Shown here one piece after another: positions 8,485-19,184 of a stretch of DNA of 64,000 nt; the stretch's first letter is position 1; each line of letters starts with the position of its first letter. The translations under genes were made by a program, and so were the position numbers. The DNA lies in assembly GCA_965237505.1 (NCBI GenBank), contig CBDEFR010000009.1, forward strand, positions 1,302,001 to 1,366,000, in the 5' to 3' direction. Source of the stretch: NVTR01 sp965237505 (GTDB lineage: Bacteria; Pseudomonadota; Alphaproteobacteria; Rhodobacterales; Rhodobacteraceae). The notes under the pieces were generated by a model. It was not told where the DNA came from. It made no database searches and saw only the letters and a list, made by a program, of their open reading frames with translations.

Positions 8485-9366
8485 TCAGGTATGCAGGTAA
8501 TCGGTATAAGTGGATCGGAACCGCGCAAGATTGTCAGCGGTATAGGCAGTGTAATCAAAATCGATGTCAGAGCTGATTTCAGACACCATGCTCCACATGG
8601 TTTCGCGCAGCAGGGACGCGCATTTCATGGCGGTGTAGCGGTGCAGCAACTGGGCATTCGCAGGTATTTCAAAGTAGTTTTCAAGCAGCCAGATCTCTTG
8701 TCCGGCGTTCAGTTCGTTGTTCGAGGCAAGTCCGCCCAGATCAAACAGCGGTGAATTGAACCCGGCGTAATCCCAGTCGATCAGCCACAGGCGATTGCCG
8801 TCGTCCAGAAAATTGGCAGCCAGCAGGTCATTGTGGCCATAAACCATGTCAAACGGGCCGGCATCGTTTTCCAACCTGTTACCGATCGCAACCAGTTCGG
8901 CGAGGATTTTCAGGTGCGCACTGCCGGCTTTCTGCAAAGTGGCGGCATAATCCCGGATCACATGGAACACCCAGAATATCAGCGCCGGACCGCGAAGGTA
9001 TTTGGGCACCTTCTGATGGCATTTGCGGACAAGAACCAGAATACTTGCCAGATTTTCCGGCCGGCGCACATCTTCGGGCGTAAACGTCCGGCACTCGATA
9101 TACTCCAGCACAGTGATGCCTTTTTCGGCGTAGACAACAGCAGGGGACAGACCAGCAGCATGGGCGGCGCGGCTGGCGGCCAACTCGTTAAAGCGCAGGA
9201 CATGGTGTTGGGGGATATCTTCGCCCAGCCGAACCACGTATTTTGCGGAAACGTCGGTGACGATGAAATTCACGTTTGTGATCCCGCCTTCCAGCGGCAC
9301 GGCGTCAATCTCTCCCTGCCACAGGGGCAGGTTCCGGATCCGCTGCAATGGCGAATTATCAGTCAT
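8485..9366 (-). CDS. Choline/ethanolamine-kinase-like phosphotransferase
   Basis: A 293-residue protein of the APH/choline-kinase fold. The N-terminal ATP lobe has LEGGITNVNFIV (residues 20-31), the catalytic loop is YGHNDLLAANFLD (about 174), and the metal-binding segment is LWLIDWDYAGFNSPLFDL (about 192). The HNDL and IDWDYAG motifs favour choline/ethanolamine or LicA-type kinases over aminoglycoside kinases. The start at 9366 is chosen because GGAGG lies 8 nt upstream; a longer frame to 9429 lacks such a site. It precedes the dehydrogenase closely, suggesting an amino-alcohol or methylamine pathway. Confidence 0.8.
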   Translation of the reverse strand: MTDNSPLQRIRNLPLWQGEIDAVPLEGGITNVNFIVTDVSAKYVVRLGEDIPQHHVLRFNELAASRAAHAAGLSPAVVYAEKGITVLEYIECRTFTPEDVRRPENLASILVLVRKCHQKVPKYLRGPALIFWVFHVIRDYAATLQKAGSAHLKILAELVAIGNRLENDAGPFDMVYGHNDLLAANFLDDGNRLWLIDWDYAGFNSPLFDLGGLASNNELNAGQEIWLLENYFEIPANAQLLHRYTAMKCASLLRETMWSMVSEISSDIDFDYTAYTADNLARFRSTYTDYLHT

Positions 9367-9413
9367 GCGCTGCCTCCAGCCGTTAACGAATACGGGCGTT
9401 CGTGGCCAAGGCG

Positions 9414-10115
9414 CTATGCCCCGCCGCAACGCAGTCGGCGGTAAACGCCACGCCTTTGTTGCAGCGCCTGCTGCATGGTGCGCAGACGTGCGGTGCCGCT
9501 CTTATCGAGAATGGCGCAGGCCAGCTTGGTAGATTGGCGCGGGATCGGGATCGCCTGCGCCACTGGCGTGCCGACCGGCAGCGTGCCCTCAAAATCCGGA
9601 TCGGTCCATATTGCGGGGAAATGCACCAGCCCGTCACTGAACTGGTCGCATTCCACCACGCCAGCGAGGGTGCGGAACGGCAAGTCTTCTCGGTTCAGCG
9701 GATGGGTGAACAGGATCGACCACCCGTCCGGCGCTTCCAGGGTCCAGAAATTTGTGAACTTGATGATGAAACCCGCGACCGGAAGCGGCGTGCCGGCTGC
9801 CTGTTCGGGCACGTGCAGCCCGATCGGCGCCCGGGTCAGCAGATCGGCGGGCAGCGGCGGCGGGTCCCAGTGCCAGGACAGCTCGCCCGCACTCACCGTC
9901 AGGTCGGCGCCGAGCGGCATTAGGAGGCCCAGGCCAAGCGCGTCGATCAGCGGAGGGCAGTGTTTCAGGGTGCGGATCGGCGCGCCGCCGAGGGTGTCGC
10001 TGGCCACCTCCGAGGGCATGGTGCGGAGCCAGTCCGGCAGGGCGTCGGCCGCCAGCACCGGCTTTGGCAGGATCGGCTCAAGGGCGGGGTGACAGCGGGC
10101 GGTTAGGGTGATCAT
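9414..10115 (-). CDS. Conserved hypothetical protein (233 aa)
   Basis: A soluble, proline-rich 233-residue protein with no signal peptide or membrane segment. Recognisable segments are IRTLKHCPPLIDAL (about 48), APIGLHVPEQAAGTP (about 97), KFTNFWTLEAPDGWSILFTHPLNREDLPFRTLAGVVECDQF (about 115-155, cited only as a region) and GTPVAQAIPIPR (about 182). The pattern recalls a family common in alphaproteobacteria, possibly DUF6065, with no assigned function. It sits 47 bp before the phosphotransferase on the same strand. Confidence 0.6.
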   Translation of the reverse strand: MITLTARCHPALEPILPKPVLAADALPDWLRTMPSEVASDTLGGAPIRTLKHCPPLIDALGLGLLMPLGADLTVSAGELSWHWDPPPLPADLLTRAPIGLHVPEQAAGTPLPVAGFIIKFTNFWTLEAPDGWSILFTHPLNREDLPFRTLAGVVECDQFSDGLVHFPAIWTDPDFEGTLPVGTPVAQAIPIPRQSTKLACAILDKSGTARLRTMQQALQQRRGVYRRLRCGGA

Positions 10116-10177
10116 GGCCGTGAGACTAGCGCATTTTCAGGCTTGCCCGCCACTTGAAACGCCATAGCAATGTGTAA

Positions 10178-11346
10178 TACCAACGGCCCTAGTAGTTGAC
10201 CGTTTTGGCCCATTGTCTGGTAGTGATTGACGTGATTGCGGTTTTGTCGTTTGCAAAGAAGTTCCATGCTTCGCAACACCTGTCGACGATCTGCTCATAA
10301 TTGTCGAAGACGGATATGGCGAGCTTGTTGGCACGCAGATAAGCCCACACATTTTCCATCGGTTGAGTTCAGGGGAATAGGGCGGGAGTTTGAGCAGGGT
10401 GATGTTGTCGGGTACCTCCAGCTCTGCCGAACCGTGCCAGCCAGCGCCATCCAGAATGAGAAGGGCATGTGCGCCCGATGCGACGGTTTTAGCGATCTCG
10501 GCGAGATGCGCGCTCATGGCCTGTGTGTCGGCATGTGGCATGATCAGAGCGGCCGCTTCAGCCCGTTCCGGGCAGACGGCGCAGAAAATGTAGCTCCAGA
10601 TATAGCGGGTGTCGCGCGGGGCACGGGGGCGTGTTCCACGCTCGGCCCAGATACGGGTGAGCGTGCCCTGCTGGCCAACCCGCGCTTCATCCTGAAACCA
10701 TATCTCCAGGGGCTTGCTGCGGGCTGTTTCCGGCAAGGCTGCTTCTACCTCTGCGGCGAAGTTTTTTTAAAAGCCTCCTGTGCATCCGGGTCGGATTTCG
10801 GATGCTGCGGGCGCACCGACAGACGCCGAAAGCCCAGGCTTGCCAATTGTTTGCCATTCGGTCTCGACAGTTCGCTCATGCATGGTGACGCCGAAGCGCT
10901 CTTCGATCTTGCGTTTCAGATCAATGCGCCGCCAGCGCACAACCCCATCGGTTTCGGGGTCGGGACCCGCCCGAACCATTTCCGCCAACTCCTCCTTCTG
11001 TGCCGCGCTCAGCAGACAGGGTGGATCCGGCGGGCGACGGTTGAACAGGCCCGACACGCCCTCCGCATTGTAACGGTGGGCCCAATCCCGCAACGTCTGC
11101 CGATCCATGCCGCAGTTTTCTGCCGCCGTCTTGCGGTCAACCCCATCCAGAACCAGGGCAATCGCCAACATCCGTCGCGCCGCTTTCCCATCCCGGCACC
11201 GCGCCGCTTCCTGGCGAAGCTCGCCTGCAGACTTGTCTTTGCGCGTAATCCTTACTGCCATCAAAGCCTCCCTAGCCTTGATGCCACTGAATCAGATCAC
11301 GCCGCTCGTGGGAATCCCCTTGAGTCAAATCTGGGGGCCGTTGGTA
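10178..11346 (-). mobile_element. IS630-family element, copy 1 (inactive)
   Basis: A 1169-bp element with terminal repeats TACCAACGGCCC at both ends (inverted). TAA occurs directly outside each end (10175-10177 and 11347-11349), read as a 3-bp duplication; a TA duplication is also possible here, but copy 2 excludes that reading. It lies between the last ABC permease and the 233-aa gene, so it separates what was probably one operon. Compared with copy 2 it has a 10-bp insertion in orfA and a 1-bp deletion in orfB. Confidence 0.88.
10189..11264 (-). pseudogene. IS630-family transposase, doubly frameshifted
   Basis: The OrfA part (from 11264, AVRITRKDKSAGELRQEA, HTH around DRKTAAENCGMDRQTLRDW) is shifted by a 10-bp insertion at about 10855-10864, where copy 2 continues HERTVGKQLASLG. 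The OrfB DDE part (WFQDEARVGQ, LILDGAGWHG) loses frame just before the Glu motif because one G is missing near 10362 (PPYSPELNRWK instead of SPELNPMENVW). This copy cannot make a complete transposase. Confidence 0.88.
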
Positions 11347-11403
11347 TAAATCGGTCCGATAAGGCCCGGATCTCTGCCCGATTGATGACGTGCACGTCGC
11401 CGA

Positions 11404-12252
11404 TCAGATTTTGCCACCCGCGCGGTCGCGCCGCCTGAGGATGGTGTGGGTCACTGCGGCGATCACGGTGAGGGCAATGATCACCGCGCCGACCGCGTTG
11501 ATGACCGGGGGCAGGCCGTTCGGGTTGCGGACCATCGCGCCGATCTCGGTGGCGAAGGTGCAGGCGCTGCCCTTGGCGAACATGGTGGTGTTGTAGTTCT
11601 CCATCGAGGCCAGGAAGGCGATCACCGCGGCCGAGGCGATGGCCGGGGTGAGGAACGGCAGGGTGATCCGCCGAAACACCCGGAACGGCGAAGCGCCGAG
11701 GTCGAGAGCTGCTTCCTCGTACTCCACCGGCTGGCGCTGCAAGCGCGCCATCATGATCAGCATCGGAAAGCCCGCGATGAAGGTGAGCTGCGCCATCACG
11801 ATGGTGAAAAGCCCGGCGTCCACCCCGAGCGAGCCCCAGAACACCAGCGCCGAGAGCCCGAGCACGATCCCCGGCGCCAGCATCGGCGACAGCAGCAGCC
11901 ACCAAAGGAAGCCGTCATAGCGCGAGCGCCAGCGGGTCAGGAGCACCGCGCCCGCCAGCCCAAGCATCAGCGCCATCGGCACCACCGTGAGCGCAATCGT
12001 GAGCGAATTCTGGAAGCAGCGGACGAAACGATCGCGGTCGAGCGCGCGCAGCACCGGGTCGGCGCGCAGCTCCGCCTCGGGCATCCAGAAAAACGCATAC
12101 CACTTGCCCGTGGTGCCACGCCAGTCGGTGACCGAGGACGGCGAGATGTCGTTGAAGCTCGCCACCACCATCAGGATCAACGGCGCGAACATGAAGATCA
12201 GGAAGGCCGCCGTATAGACGCTCATCAGCCGGTCGGAGAGGCCGCCCCTCAT
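11404..12252 (-). CDS. ABC transporter permease, spermidine/putrescine type (PotC-like)
   Basis: A 282-residue inner-membrane permease with six predicted hydrophobic helices. It has the EAA loop YEEAALDLGASPFRVFRRITLP (about 175-196), which contacts the ATPase. The start at 12252 overlaps the stop of the upstream permease (ATGA), giving tight coupling; the open frame extends further upstream but that part overlaps the other permease. It is the last gene of the four-gene transporter operon before the IS630 insertion. Confidence 0.88.
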   Translation of the reverse strand: MRGGLSDRLMSVYTAAFLIFMFAPLILMVVASFNDISPSSVTDWRGTTGKWYAFFWMPEAELRADPVLRALDRDRFVRCFQNSLTIALTVVPMALMLGLAGAVLLTRWRSRYDGFLWWLLLSPMLAPGIVLGLSALVFWGSLGVDAGLFTIVMAQLTFIAGFPMLIMMARLQRQPVEYEEAALDLGASPFRVFRRITLPFLTPAIASAAVIAFLASMENYNTTMFAKGSACTFATEIGAMVRNPNGLPPVINAVGAVIIALTVIAAVTHTILRRRDRAGGKI

Positions 12253-13618
12253 CGTACGAAATCCTTCAATCGCGCCCGCATCACCCACATGAAGAGGCCG
12301 ACGATGACGAAGCAAAGGATCGTGAAGGCGAAGGAATACGCCGCGCCTATGTTGGAATTCTCGGACTCGAAGAACTTGTTGTAGATGGTCTGGCTGAACC
12401 ACTCGGCCTGCAACCCGGTGGAGATGATCCGCGGCACCGAGAAGGCCCCGGCGGCCAACATGAAGGTGGTGATGCAGCCAACCGCGATGCCGGGCTTGGC
12501 GTGCGGGATCACGATGCGGCGGTGGATGCGCATACTCGATGCGCCGAGGTCACGCGCCGCCTCGAGCTGGTTGCGGTCCAGTGTCGACATGACGTTCACC
12601 ATCGGGAACACCATGAACAGGATGTAAGTGTAGACGATCACGATGAAAACCGTGATCGGCGAGCGCTTGAACTGGATTGCCTCGCCAGCGTCGATGTCGA
12701 TGATTGCGACCCAGTGAAGCAGCGTGTTGATGAGCCCGCGGGTCTCGATCAGCGACACCCAGGCGTAGACCCGCATCAGTTCGACGATGGCGTAGGGAAT
12801 GACCAGCCCGAGCAGCAGCAAAGTCGCCTTGCGTTGCGTCGAGGCGAGGGCGAGGTTGAAGGCCACCGGGTAGCAGACAAACACCGCCAGCAGCGTCGCC
12901 ATCATGGCGAAGAAAATCGTGCGCACCAGCGTGACCAGGGTGAGGCGCACATGGGTGACGCCGTCCTTCTCAAAACGGAGCCCGACCAGGTCAAAGGCCA
13001 TGTTGACGATCTCGGCATCCTCCCGCGCCTTGGTCTGCGGCGACATCGGGATCGCGCGGGCGGCGAAGATGAAGCCGAAATTGTCCAGCGTGTAGGGCAC
13101 CGCACTGGCCTCCTTGGCGATCAGTTGCGCCAGCAGCGGCCTGGCGATGTCGGCAACCGCCTCGGCCTGCGCGATCTGCTCGGCGATCGACACGGCGGGA
13201 TCGACCTTGAGAACCGGCAATCCGTGCAGTGAGGCCAGGGTCTCGGGCTCGGCGTCAGGGTCGCGCACGAAGCGCGATTCGGTGCTGGCGCGGTCGCATT
13301 GCAGGATGTAGGGCAGGGTCGCGCCGGCAATGCCCGGCACCGCCATCACGCCCATCGAGGGCGAAGCCAACCCGCCCGACGAGTCGGGCGTCTCAGGCGC
13401 CTCGGGCGCGTCGCGGTAGGTCTTCAGCACCGTAACGCAGGTCGCCGAGTCGCGGATGACGGTGGCGACCACCGAACTGTCGAGCGCGCGGCGCGGCAGC
13501 CTTAGCGCCCTGTCGAGCATCGTCAACTGTGGAAACACGATCAGTAGGCAGGCCCAGATCACCACCGCCGCGACAAAGGCGGTGACCAGCCCGCGCCCGT
13601 AGGAGGCGAGCAGCGCTT

Positions 13619-13622
<4 letters not shown>
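12249..13622 (-). CDS. ABC transporter permease, spermidine/putrescine type (PotB-like)
   Basis: 457 residues, longer than typical PotB (about 280). After the first membrane helix (residues 10-32) an extended region of about 190 residues, probably periplasmic and rich in Ala/Pro/Glu, precedes the remaining five helices. The EAA loop is LEAARDLGASSMRIHRRIVIPH near residue 365. The start overlaps the ATPase stop (ATGA). It forms the heteromeric channel with the 282-residue permease. Confidence 0.87.
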
Positions 13623-14731
<1,109 letters not shown>

Positions 14732-14905
14732 CGCGCTGCCCCTTTGTATCGTCCCGGCCCCATCCTTTTGACGCAGATTGCGGCGGCTGGCGGTAAATCA
14801 TGGTGCTCCGGACGCGCCGCTGATGGTGCGCCCGGAAGATGCGCCCTTAGAAGGCGCGCGCTTGCAATGCCGGGGAAGCCAACGGCGACCCCGGCGGGAG
14901 CCGGA

Positions 14906-16027
14906 TCAGGCGTTGGTGATGATCTCGACGAATTCGTTGCGGACCGGCGCGAAGAACGGCGTGTCGGCCTGCCACCACCACATGTTGCTGAGCACCTGAT
15001 CGGTGTAGACCTCGCTGAACTGGCGTTTGAAATCACCGGTGGCAAACGCCGCCGAGCCGGACACGGCCGAGTTGTAGCCGGTGTTGTTGGCGAACATGCC
15101 ACCGATGGCCGGAGTCAGCATGAAGTTCATGAACTCGATCGCCTGCTCGCGGTTCTCGGCTGCCTTCAACATACCGAAGCTGTCGAGCCAGGTGATGATG
15201 CCTTCCGTCGGCGCGCGGTAGACGAAGTCCGGATTCTCACGGTTCAGCAACAGGCCGGTGGTGTCCCAGGTTTGGCCAATGATCGCACCGGCATCCTTGA
15301 ACGCGCTGGTGGCCTCGGTGGAGTTGTTCCAGAACGCACCGAAATTATCCTTGCGCTCGAGGATCCACTGAGTGATCGCGCCCCAGACACGCCGGGCGTC
15401 GTCTTCCGATTTGTAGACGTCAAGCATCCGGTTCGACGGCACCTCGCCGGTGGCGTGGAGATAAAGTCCGGTGCCCATAATTACAGATTTTTGGCGGAAT
15501 GCTGCGGCGCCCTTGGCCTCTTCGCGCCAAAGGTCGCCATAGGAAAGGTCGGCGTCGTCGATGTCGATCTTGGCGGTGTTGCGGGTTATGCCTTCCGTGC
15601 CCCAGTCGAATGGCACCAGGATTTGCGCACCCTCATGGGTGCCGCCGAGCGCAGCGCTGTCGCGGACGAACGAGGGGATCACGGCGTCGAGGTTTACCTC
15701 GGCCGGGACCTCGGCGAAGTAGCTCGACCCGTCGCTGGCGATGTAGCCGGCGGCGTTGGTGATGGAGGGGAACACGACGTCGAACCCGCGCCCTCCATTG
15801 GCCTGAATCGTCGACTCGGCCTCGTCATTCGAGCCGAAAGTGGTCAGCTCGAGCGTGATGCCGGTTTCGGCTTCGAATTGTTCAGCGATATTGGGCTGGA
15901 TATAATCCTGCCAGGCCAACACCTTGACGGCCCCCGAAGAGGCGAGCGCGTCATGCGCGCGCATGACGAGCGGCGCCGCGAGAACGACGGCGGATGATTT
16001 CAGAAGAAATCGGCGATTAATCAGCAT
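14906..16027 (-). CDS. Extracellular solute-binding protein, PotD/PotF-like
   Basis: A 373-residue periplasmic protein. The N-terminus INRRFLLKSSAVVLAAPLV has a twin-arginine-type leader, probably cleaved after the ALA near residue 29. The mature part starts VKVLAWQDYIQPNIAEQFE, typical of spermidine/putrescine-binding proteins, and contains FDVVFPSI, GIIGQTWDT-like AIIGQTWDT, and a C-terminal FMLTPAIGGMFANNTGYN segment. As first gene of the operon it defines substrate choice. Polyamines or related amines are plausible, and the demethylase and kinase downstream hint at a methylated amine. Confidence 0.87.
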   Translation of the reverse strand: MLINRRFLLKSSAVVLAAPLVMRAHDALASSGAVKVLAWQDYIQPNIAEQFEAETGITLELTTFGSNDEAESTIQANGGRGFDVVFPSITNAAGYIASDGSSYFAEVPAEVNLDAVIPSFVRDSAALGGTHEGAQILVPFDWGTEGITRNTAKIDIDDADLSYGDLWREEAKGAAAFRQKSVIMGTGLYLHATGEVPSNRMLDVYKSEDDARRVWGAITQWILERKDNFGAFWNNSTEATSAFKDAGAIIGQTWDTTGLLLNRENPDFVYRAPTEGIITWLDSFGMLKAAENREQAIEFMNFMLTPAIGGMFANNTGYNSAVSGSAAFATGDFKRQFSEVYTDQVLSNMWWWQADTPFFAPVRNEFVEIITNA

Positions 16028-16237
16028 ATTGGTTCCTCCCCGTAGACTGATTTAGTTATGTGATTAAGTGCGTGATTCGGCGCATCATTTCGGTACGCGG
16101 TGCGTGCCGTGCGACACACAGTCGCACCGAAGGTTAACAGAATTTTTCGGAATTGTCAGAACATTTTGTGGGCTGTCGATATGTTGATCCCCGCCCGGGT
16201 GGTGGCGCGTCAGCAGATGATTGGGACACGGCGCGCT

Positions 16238-16816
16238 TTACAGGTCGGCGGGGTGCAGCGGCACGGCACCCCGGGCGGTGCGGGTGATCGTTTTCAGCAG
16301 CGCCGGCCGGAATTCAGGCCGCGCCGCCAGACGGCGGCGGCATGCCGTGGCCTCCGGGTCGCCAGTCTCGAGCGCGATCCGCAACAGTGCAAGGGCGGCT
16401 TCGCCTGTTGCGTCGCCGTCGCCCGCCAATGCCTGCCATGTGGCGTGCGCCTCGGTCCAGAGTCCGGCGCGGAGCGCCAGCCGGGCGCCGCCGAGAAGTG
16501 TTTCGCGGTGGTTTGGCCGGAGTGCGGCCGCATGTTTCCAGGCCGCCAGCGCCGGGCCGGTCTCGCCCCGGACCGCGAGCCACGCGGCATATTCGCACCA
16601 GGCATCGGCGTGGCGGGGATCGGCGGCAAGCGCCTTGCGATACCACGGCCCCGACTGTCCGGCACGTCCCGAGCGGGCCAGAACCTGACCCAGGTTGTAG
16701 AACACCGAGGCCGGCGCATCGCGGTGTCGGGCAGCGCGGCGCAACATCGCTTCTGCCGCCGGCCAGTTCGCGGCGGCCAATGCACGTTGCAACGATTTGA
16801 CCTGTGCCGGTGTCAT
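16238..16816 (-). CDS. Tetratricopeptide-repeat protein
   Basis: About 192 residues from the ATG at 16816. TPR-like helical pairs run along the chain: DAPASVFYNLGQVLARSG, WYRKALAADPRHADAW, AAWKHAAALRPNHRETLLG and GEAALALLRIALETGDPEA. It is very alanine/arginine rich and GC-rich, with no signal peptide. TPR proteins are scaffolds; the partner is unknown. It stands alone between the transporter operon and the IS remnants. Confidence 0.6.
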   Translation of the reverse strand: MTPAQVKSLQRALAAANWPAAEAMLRRAARHRDAPASVFYNLGQVLARSGRAGQSGPWYRKALAADPRHADAWCEYAAWLAVRGETGPALAAWKHAAALRPNHRETLLGGARLALRAGLWTEAHATWQALAGDGDATGEAALALLRIALETGDPEATACRRRLAARPEFRPALLKTITRTARGAVPLHPADL

Positions 16817-16912
16817 GCACCCTCTCGCTGGCGCAACGATGCCTGCGAGGCAAGCCGGATGCAAGGAATGCGAGATGAGGACGTGGGAAACCGAACCACT
16901 TCACTCCGACGG

Positions 16913-17101
16913 CAGTTACAGAATGTGGGGCAAAATTTCGTCGAACACTACAACAACCACCGCTACCATGAGAGCCTGAATAACGTCACGCCTGCCGACG
17001 TCTACTTCGGCAGGGCTGAAACGATCCTCAGGGCAAGGCAGAAAATCAAGAAGCTGACAATCCAGAAACGCCGCTTGCAACACCAGAAAGCGGCCGTCTA
17101 A
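16913..17101 (+). pseudogene. IS3-family transposase C-terminal fragment
   Basis: The frame reads LQNVGQNFVEHYNNHRYHESL then NVTPADVYFGRAE ... RRLQHQKAAV and stops at 17099-17101. HYNxxRYHESLxNVTPADVYFGR is the closing part of a distinct IS3-family integrase core. The rest of the transposase and the element ends are gone. Confidence 0.75.
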
Positions 17102-17186
17102 TATGAAACCAATGGTGAATCAGAGCCTCAGTCAGTAAAAAACGCGCTGCTCTCCAGAATGCTCTGGCGACGGACACAACCCAGAG

Positions 17187-17393
17187 GCGCGAAACATTCG
17201 TCTCAATAGCGAGCTAGCGAAGAAGCCGCCGGAATGTCTCGAGAACATCATCGCGCACGAAATGGTGCATTTTCTCGTCCGCAATCACGATGACCGATTC
17301 AATGCCATGATGGACCGCTATCTGCCAAGTTGGCGGCAAGTTCCGCAGACGCTCAATGACGCGCCACTTGCTCATTCAAATTGGGCTTACTGA
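17187..17393 (+). pseudogene. YgjP-like metallopeptidase, C-terminal fragment
   Basis: The open frame reads ARNIRLNSELAKKPPECLE, then IIAHEMVHFLVRNHDDRFNAMMDRYLPSW and PLAHSNWAY, stop at 17391-17393. The HEMVH zinc site and the RYLPxW ending are characteristic of YgjP-like (DUF45/WLM) metallopeptidases, which are often found beside type I restriction-modification genes. The first two-thirds of the protein is missing, so this is probably what remains of a lost hsd island. Confidence 0.7.
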
Positions 17394-17683
17394 ATAGAAT
17401 TTGTGCGAGACTACCATCCCCAGATCCAAAGTAAGGTCGCTTGCTGGAGATACGAAATCCAGTTATGTCACGACTCTTTGCGCACGTGTCACAGCTCCGC
17501 AGTCTCTAGCAAACGAGTCCAATGGGTTGGCAGTGTGTGGATAGGCATGCAAAGTTGACCCCATTATTGGGGTAATCGGCGTCCAAAAGTGACCCCCCTG
17601 ATAGTGACCTGCTCCCCGAAAACTGGTCCATTTGAAAGGAGGATCTGTTCGCTTAATGTTCACGAGAACGAGGAGAACAGAGA

Positions 17684-17950
17684 ATGCGCAAGTCACGGTT
17701 TAGCGAAGAGCAGATTGTTCGGATCATTCAGGAGTATGCGGCGGGTGCGAAAGTGTCCGAGTTGTGCCGTAAGCACGGTATGTCGGATGCCACCTTTTAC
17801 AAATGGAAAGCCAGGTATGGCGGCCTTCAGATTTCCGATGTCAGGCGGCTGAAAGACCTGGAATCGGAGAACGGCAAGCTGAAGAAGCTGCTGGCCGAAA
17901 CCATGCTTGATAATGCTGGCCTGAAAGGGCTTCTGGCAAAAAACTTCTGA
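17684..17950 (+). CDS. IS3-family OrfA (copy 3)
   Basis: An 88-residue HTH protein identical to the OrfA of the other two copies. It is intact, although its partner orfB is interrupted, so the copy cannot make the OrfAB transposase. Confidence 0.88.
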   Translation: MRKSRFSEEQIVRIIQEYAAGAKVSELCRKHGMSDATFYKWKARYGGLQISDVRRLKDLESENGKLKKLLAETMLDNAGLKGLLAKNF

Positions 17951-18672
17951 AGCCTGCAAGCCGCCGGGAAGCAGTCATGGTTCTTTGCCGTGACTATCAG
18001 TTTTCAACTCGGCGGGCCTGTGGGCTGATTGGGTTTTCCAGATCGAGTAATGAATACAGAGGAAGGCCGGATCGCCATGCGAGGATACGGGAACGGCTGG
18101 TCACGCTTTCCGGCAAACACCGACGCTATGGCTATCGCATGTTGCATGCCAAGCTTGGCCAGGAGGGTTTCAAGGTGAACGTGAAAGTGGTGGAGCGACT
18201 TTACCGAGAGGAGCGCCTGACCCTGCGCCGCCGCAATCGCAAGAAAATCCCCAAGGGCGTGCGCGAAGGCGCCTGGTGCCCGATCGCCGCCAACCAGCGG
18301 TGGAGCCTGGACTTCACCATGGATGCGCTCGCCAACGGCAGGAAGTTCCGCACCGTCAATCTGAAAGACGACTGCACACGGGAATGTCCGGCGATTGATG
18401 TGGCCCTGTCGATCCCCGGCTCCCGCGTGGTGGAAATGCTGGAACGGGTGGCTCGTGAGCGGGGGTACCCGGATGTTCTGACCGTTGACAATGGGCCTGA
18501 ACTACGAGGCCGCGCGCTTGATGGCTGGGCAGATGATCACGGCGTGCAGCTCTACTTCATCGACCCGGGCAAGCCGACCCAGAACGCCTACATCGAAAGT
18601 TTCAACGGCCGGTTTCGCGAAGAATGCCTGAACTTGAACTGGTTCACCTCGCTGGCCGAGGCAGAAAGGATC

Positions 18673-18945
18673 CGTGCCTATCCGGTTGTCACCCACACCC
18701 ACTATATGTATGGCGTGGCGTCGAGTGGCCCGGGAGGGGGACAAAGCGGGGATGGATGTCTCGCAGCGTGAAGACCTTTCGTTTCCGCGGTCGCTTCCTG
18801 AGTTCCAGCGACTTTTCCCGGATGGCACGGGCCTGTGCCGCCTAAATTGCTGGCGATGTCACCGCTCCCACTTACGCCCAGCTTTACTCGGGCGATTGGG
18901 AGCACCCTAGATGTAGTGGGTGTGGGTGACAACCGGATAGGCATG
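18673..18945 (+). mobile_element. Small IS1595-derived (MITE-like) element
   Basis: A 273-bp insert bounded by about 32-bp inverted repeats (CGTGCCTATCCGGTTGTCAC... and CATGCCTATCCGGTTGTCAC... inward). It is flanked by an 8-bp duplication AAAGGATC (9 bp if the adjoining G counts). Eight-bp duplications fit the IS1595 family, and the insert encodes a short start of an IS1595-type transposase. It lacks the catalytic region and would need a transposase in trans. Confidence 0.85.
18752..18910 (+). pseudogene. IS1595-family transposase N-terminal stub
   Basis: From the ATG at 18752 the frame reads MDVSQREDLSFPRSLPEFQR then LFPD, closely resembling the N-terminus of IS1595-family transposases (SLPEFQRRFPDEAAC..). 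It diverges after about 30 residues and stops at 18910. The zinc-ribbon and DDE regions are deleted. Confidence 0.7.
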
Positions 18946-19184
18946 AAAGGATCATCGAGGACTGGCGGATCGATTACAATCAAAACCGGCCCCACTCTTC
19001 GCTGAACTATCAAACCCCGGAAGAATTTGCCGCAAACAGGCCTTTCCATAAACCGCAATGGGCAGCGACGCTTGAGCTATCTGAAGGCTCCGCGCCACCG
19101 CCCATTGCTCACGCCGCCGAATAATGGCAAACAAAAGAGGAACAGAGTCTACCTAAAAGTGGCCCTCAAATTGGGGGCAGGTCA

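Larger units (their letters stand above)
17977..19124 (+). pseudogene. IS3-family transposase OrfB (copy 3), interrupted
   Basis: OrfB is normal up to FTSLAEAERI, past the catalytic Glu. The IS1595-derived insert then begins at 18673. The missing C-terminus (IEDWRIDYNQNRPHSSLNYQTP) continues after the insert at 18954 and ends at 19124. Excising the insert and one duplication copy restores a perfect reading frame. Confidence 0.9.
17605..19184 (+). mobile_element. IS3-family (IS407-like) element, copy 3, interrupted
   Basis: The same element as copies 1 and 2. It is enlarged to 1580 bp because a 273-bp IS1595-derived element plus its 8-bp duplication sits in orfB. Flanks ATAG and AGCA do not match. 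Its right end abuts an IS5 fragment, and a second GCAGGTCA (the terminal 8 bp) follows one base after the first, suggesting a recombined junction. Confidence 0.9.

Noticed and set aside
10178..11346. TA target duplication for the IS630 copies.
   Set aside because: It would fit copy 1 but not copy 2, whose empty site is known and contains no TA; TNA fits both.
17394..17604. Possible IS21-type end (AAAGTTGACCCC, AAAAGTGACCCCCC) before IS3 copy 3.
   Set aside because: The sequences resemble terminal motifs of some IS, but no matching opposite end or transposase is present, so no element can be defined.
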